Shown here: one piece after another, positions 63,111 through 64,000 of the stretch
Layout of the letters: each line of letters opens with the position of its first letter
Position numbering within the stretch: position 1 is the stretch's first letter
The notes under the pieces: generated by a model
The model's input: only the letters and a program-made list of their open reading frames with translations
What the model was told of the DNA's origin: nothing
The model's database searches: none
Program-made: the position numbers and the translations under genes
DNA from: Ailanthus altissimus
Taxonomy: Eukaryota > Streptophyta > Magnoliopsida > Sapindales > Simaroubaceae
Direction of reading: 5' to 3'
Assembly (NCBI GenBank): GCA_946807835.1
Contig: OX327706.1
Location: forward strand, 21,379,001 to 21,443,000
DNA length: 64,000 bases

Positions 63111-64000
63111 TGTTAGGGTCGGTACTTACGTGTCATCCCTAAATGTATATATACTTATATATATTATACAAGTGTACATTCCCATTAAATCGCCAATACC
63201 TATTTATATGGTATTATGCATGTAATGTTACAGACATTATAGATTTGAAAGAGTTCGGATTAGATCTAAAAGAGTTTAGATAAGAGCTTATAGTTAGCCA
63301 CGCTGAGAGATATAAATGCTAAATATTAGTATAGTTAAGTGTTAGCTGGTTATAATACTCAGCAGATCCAAAAGTTGGACCCTTGTCTGTAATGAAACAT
63401 AGACCCGAGAATGTACTAGTAACTGCATAGTTGCAAGAGTTGCAATCAGATGCCAGGAAATGTAAGTTGCGCAAGTATGTTCTCGAATAATTGTCCTTGA
63501 TCTATTTTTACCGATGCGGGTCTGTCGATGGATACCTTTTTATATATAGATCGGTATATGTCGTACCTATAGGGTATAGATGGTCGTTCCTAGCCGACTG
63601 TGAGCTTGGAGATTGTATTGATATATGGGTATCCAGTTAGGACTGGATATGGGACAGACTCACGAGGGCCTCCGATAGACATCCTATATAAGCCGTCAAC
63701 GGAGGGTCTTCTTGAGTTGAGTAGTATATGTGGTCCTTTGACTTGAGTGTCACAATGGACTTGTAAGTGATCCACCATACTTTGGTTCCACGCATGTCAC
63801 AGACCTTTCATGGTGTGACCGTTGGGTGTCGCTGAGTATGGTCTGATGCTTATGGAGTCCGGTGTGTACAGATATGGGATCCGTCAGCTCGTATAGAGAG
63901 TTCGATATCCCGGTACTTCGAGACTGTATATCGGAAAGTCTTGTGGCTACAAGCATTAATCCCGAGAAAGAGTTTCGTCAGGGTAGAACAATATGGCAAA
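63111..64000 (+). mobile_element. LTR of the Cop-2 / solo-LTR family, + orientation, running off the window
   Basis: It starts TGTTAGGGTCGGTACTTACG and continues with sequence complementary in order to 41785-40900, for example GGAGTCCGGTGTGTACAG, TGGGATCCGTCAGCT and CCTTTCATGGTGTGACC. It interrupts the Copia remnant at 63110. The window ends about 890 bases in, so whether it is a solo LTR or part of a full element is unknown. Open frames within it are shadows. Confidence 0.85.

Overview
This window is plant nuclear DNA, almost certainly from a dicot. It is very AT-rich, holds widely spaced intron-containing genes, and much of its length is transposable-element debris. I find two protein-coding genes that look intact. 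No tRNA, rRNA, CRISPR array or bacterial-type operon was seen. Exon structures were worked out by hand from splice sites, reading phase and family motifs, not by alignment.

Layout. 1-17.5 kb is intergenic: AT-rich, with small SINE/MITE-like repeats and several oddly GC-rich islands (8.9-9.6 kb). 18.6-21.2 kb (+) is an APETALA2 (AP2)-class transcription factor gene with ten coding exons, two AP2 domains, an EAR motif and a miR172 target site in the last exon. 21.2-28.2 kb is intergenic, with a G-rich (GGGACT)n tract, a ~120-bp AT-rich tandem array and a possible hAT-like derivative. 28.2-44.6 kb is one old minus-strand Copia element (LTRs 28211-28679 and 44179-44625, target duplication GTGAG). 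Two later insertions split it: a 2.34-kb solo LTR (29344-31686) and a 7.98-kb second Copia-type element (33804-41785, target duplication ATAGC). The second element has a scrambled, partly inverted structure and carries a 756-bp nested palindrome at one end. 44.7-45.6 kb holds a LINE-1 fragment with a tandem duplication. 47.5-48.9 kb is a solo LTR (target duplication ATGTG), followed at 49.2 kb by a SINE with an 11-bp target duplication. 53.7-60.0 kb (-) is an 11-exon gene for an OTU-family deubiquitinase with a C-terminal SEC-C zinc-binding motif (OTU7-like). 62.1-64 kb contains another Copia remnant cut by a further LTR of the same family as the solo LTR.

How it fits together. The AP2 gene and the OTU gene are convergent neighbours separated by about 32.5 kb, of which at least 20 kb is recognisable transposon sequence. 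From memory, the same two gene families sit side by side in Arabidopsis (an AP2/TOE3-type gene next to an OTU/SEC-C gene). The window therefore looks like an ancestral gene pair pushed apart by nested insertions.

Nothing here is a clearly new biological system. The best candidates for something undescribed are the internally inverted Copia element, its palindromic SINE-like end, the regularly repeated motifs in its leader, and the GC-rich AGCGCT-type tracts shared by otherwise unrelated LTR elements.
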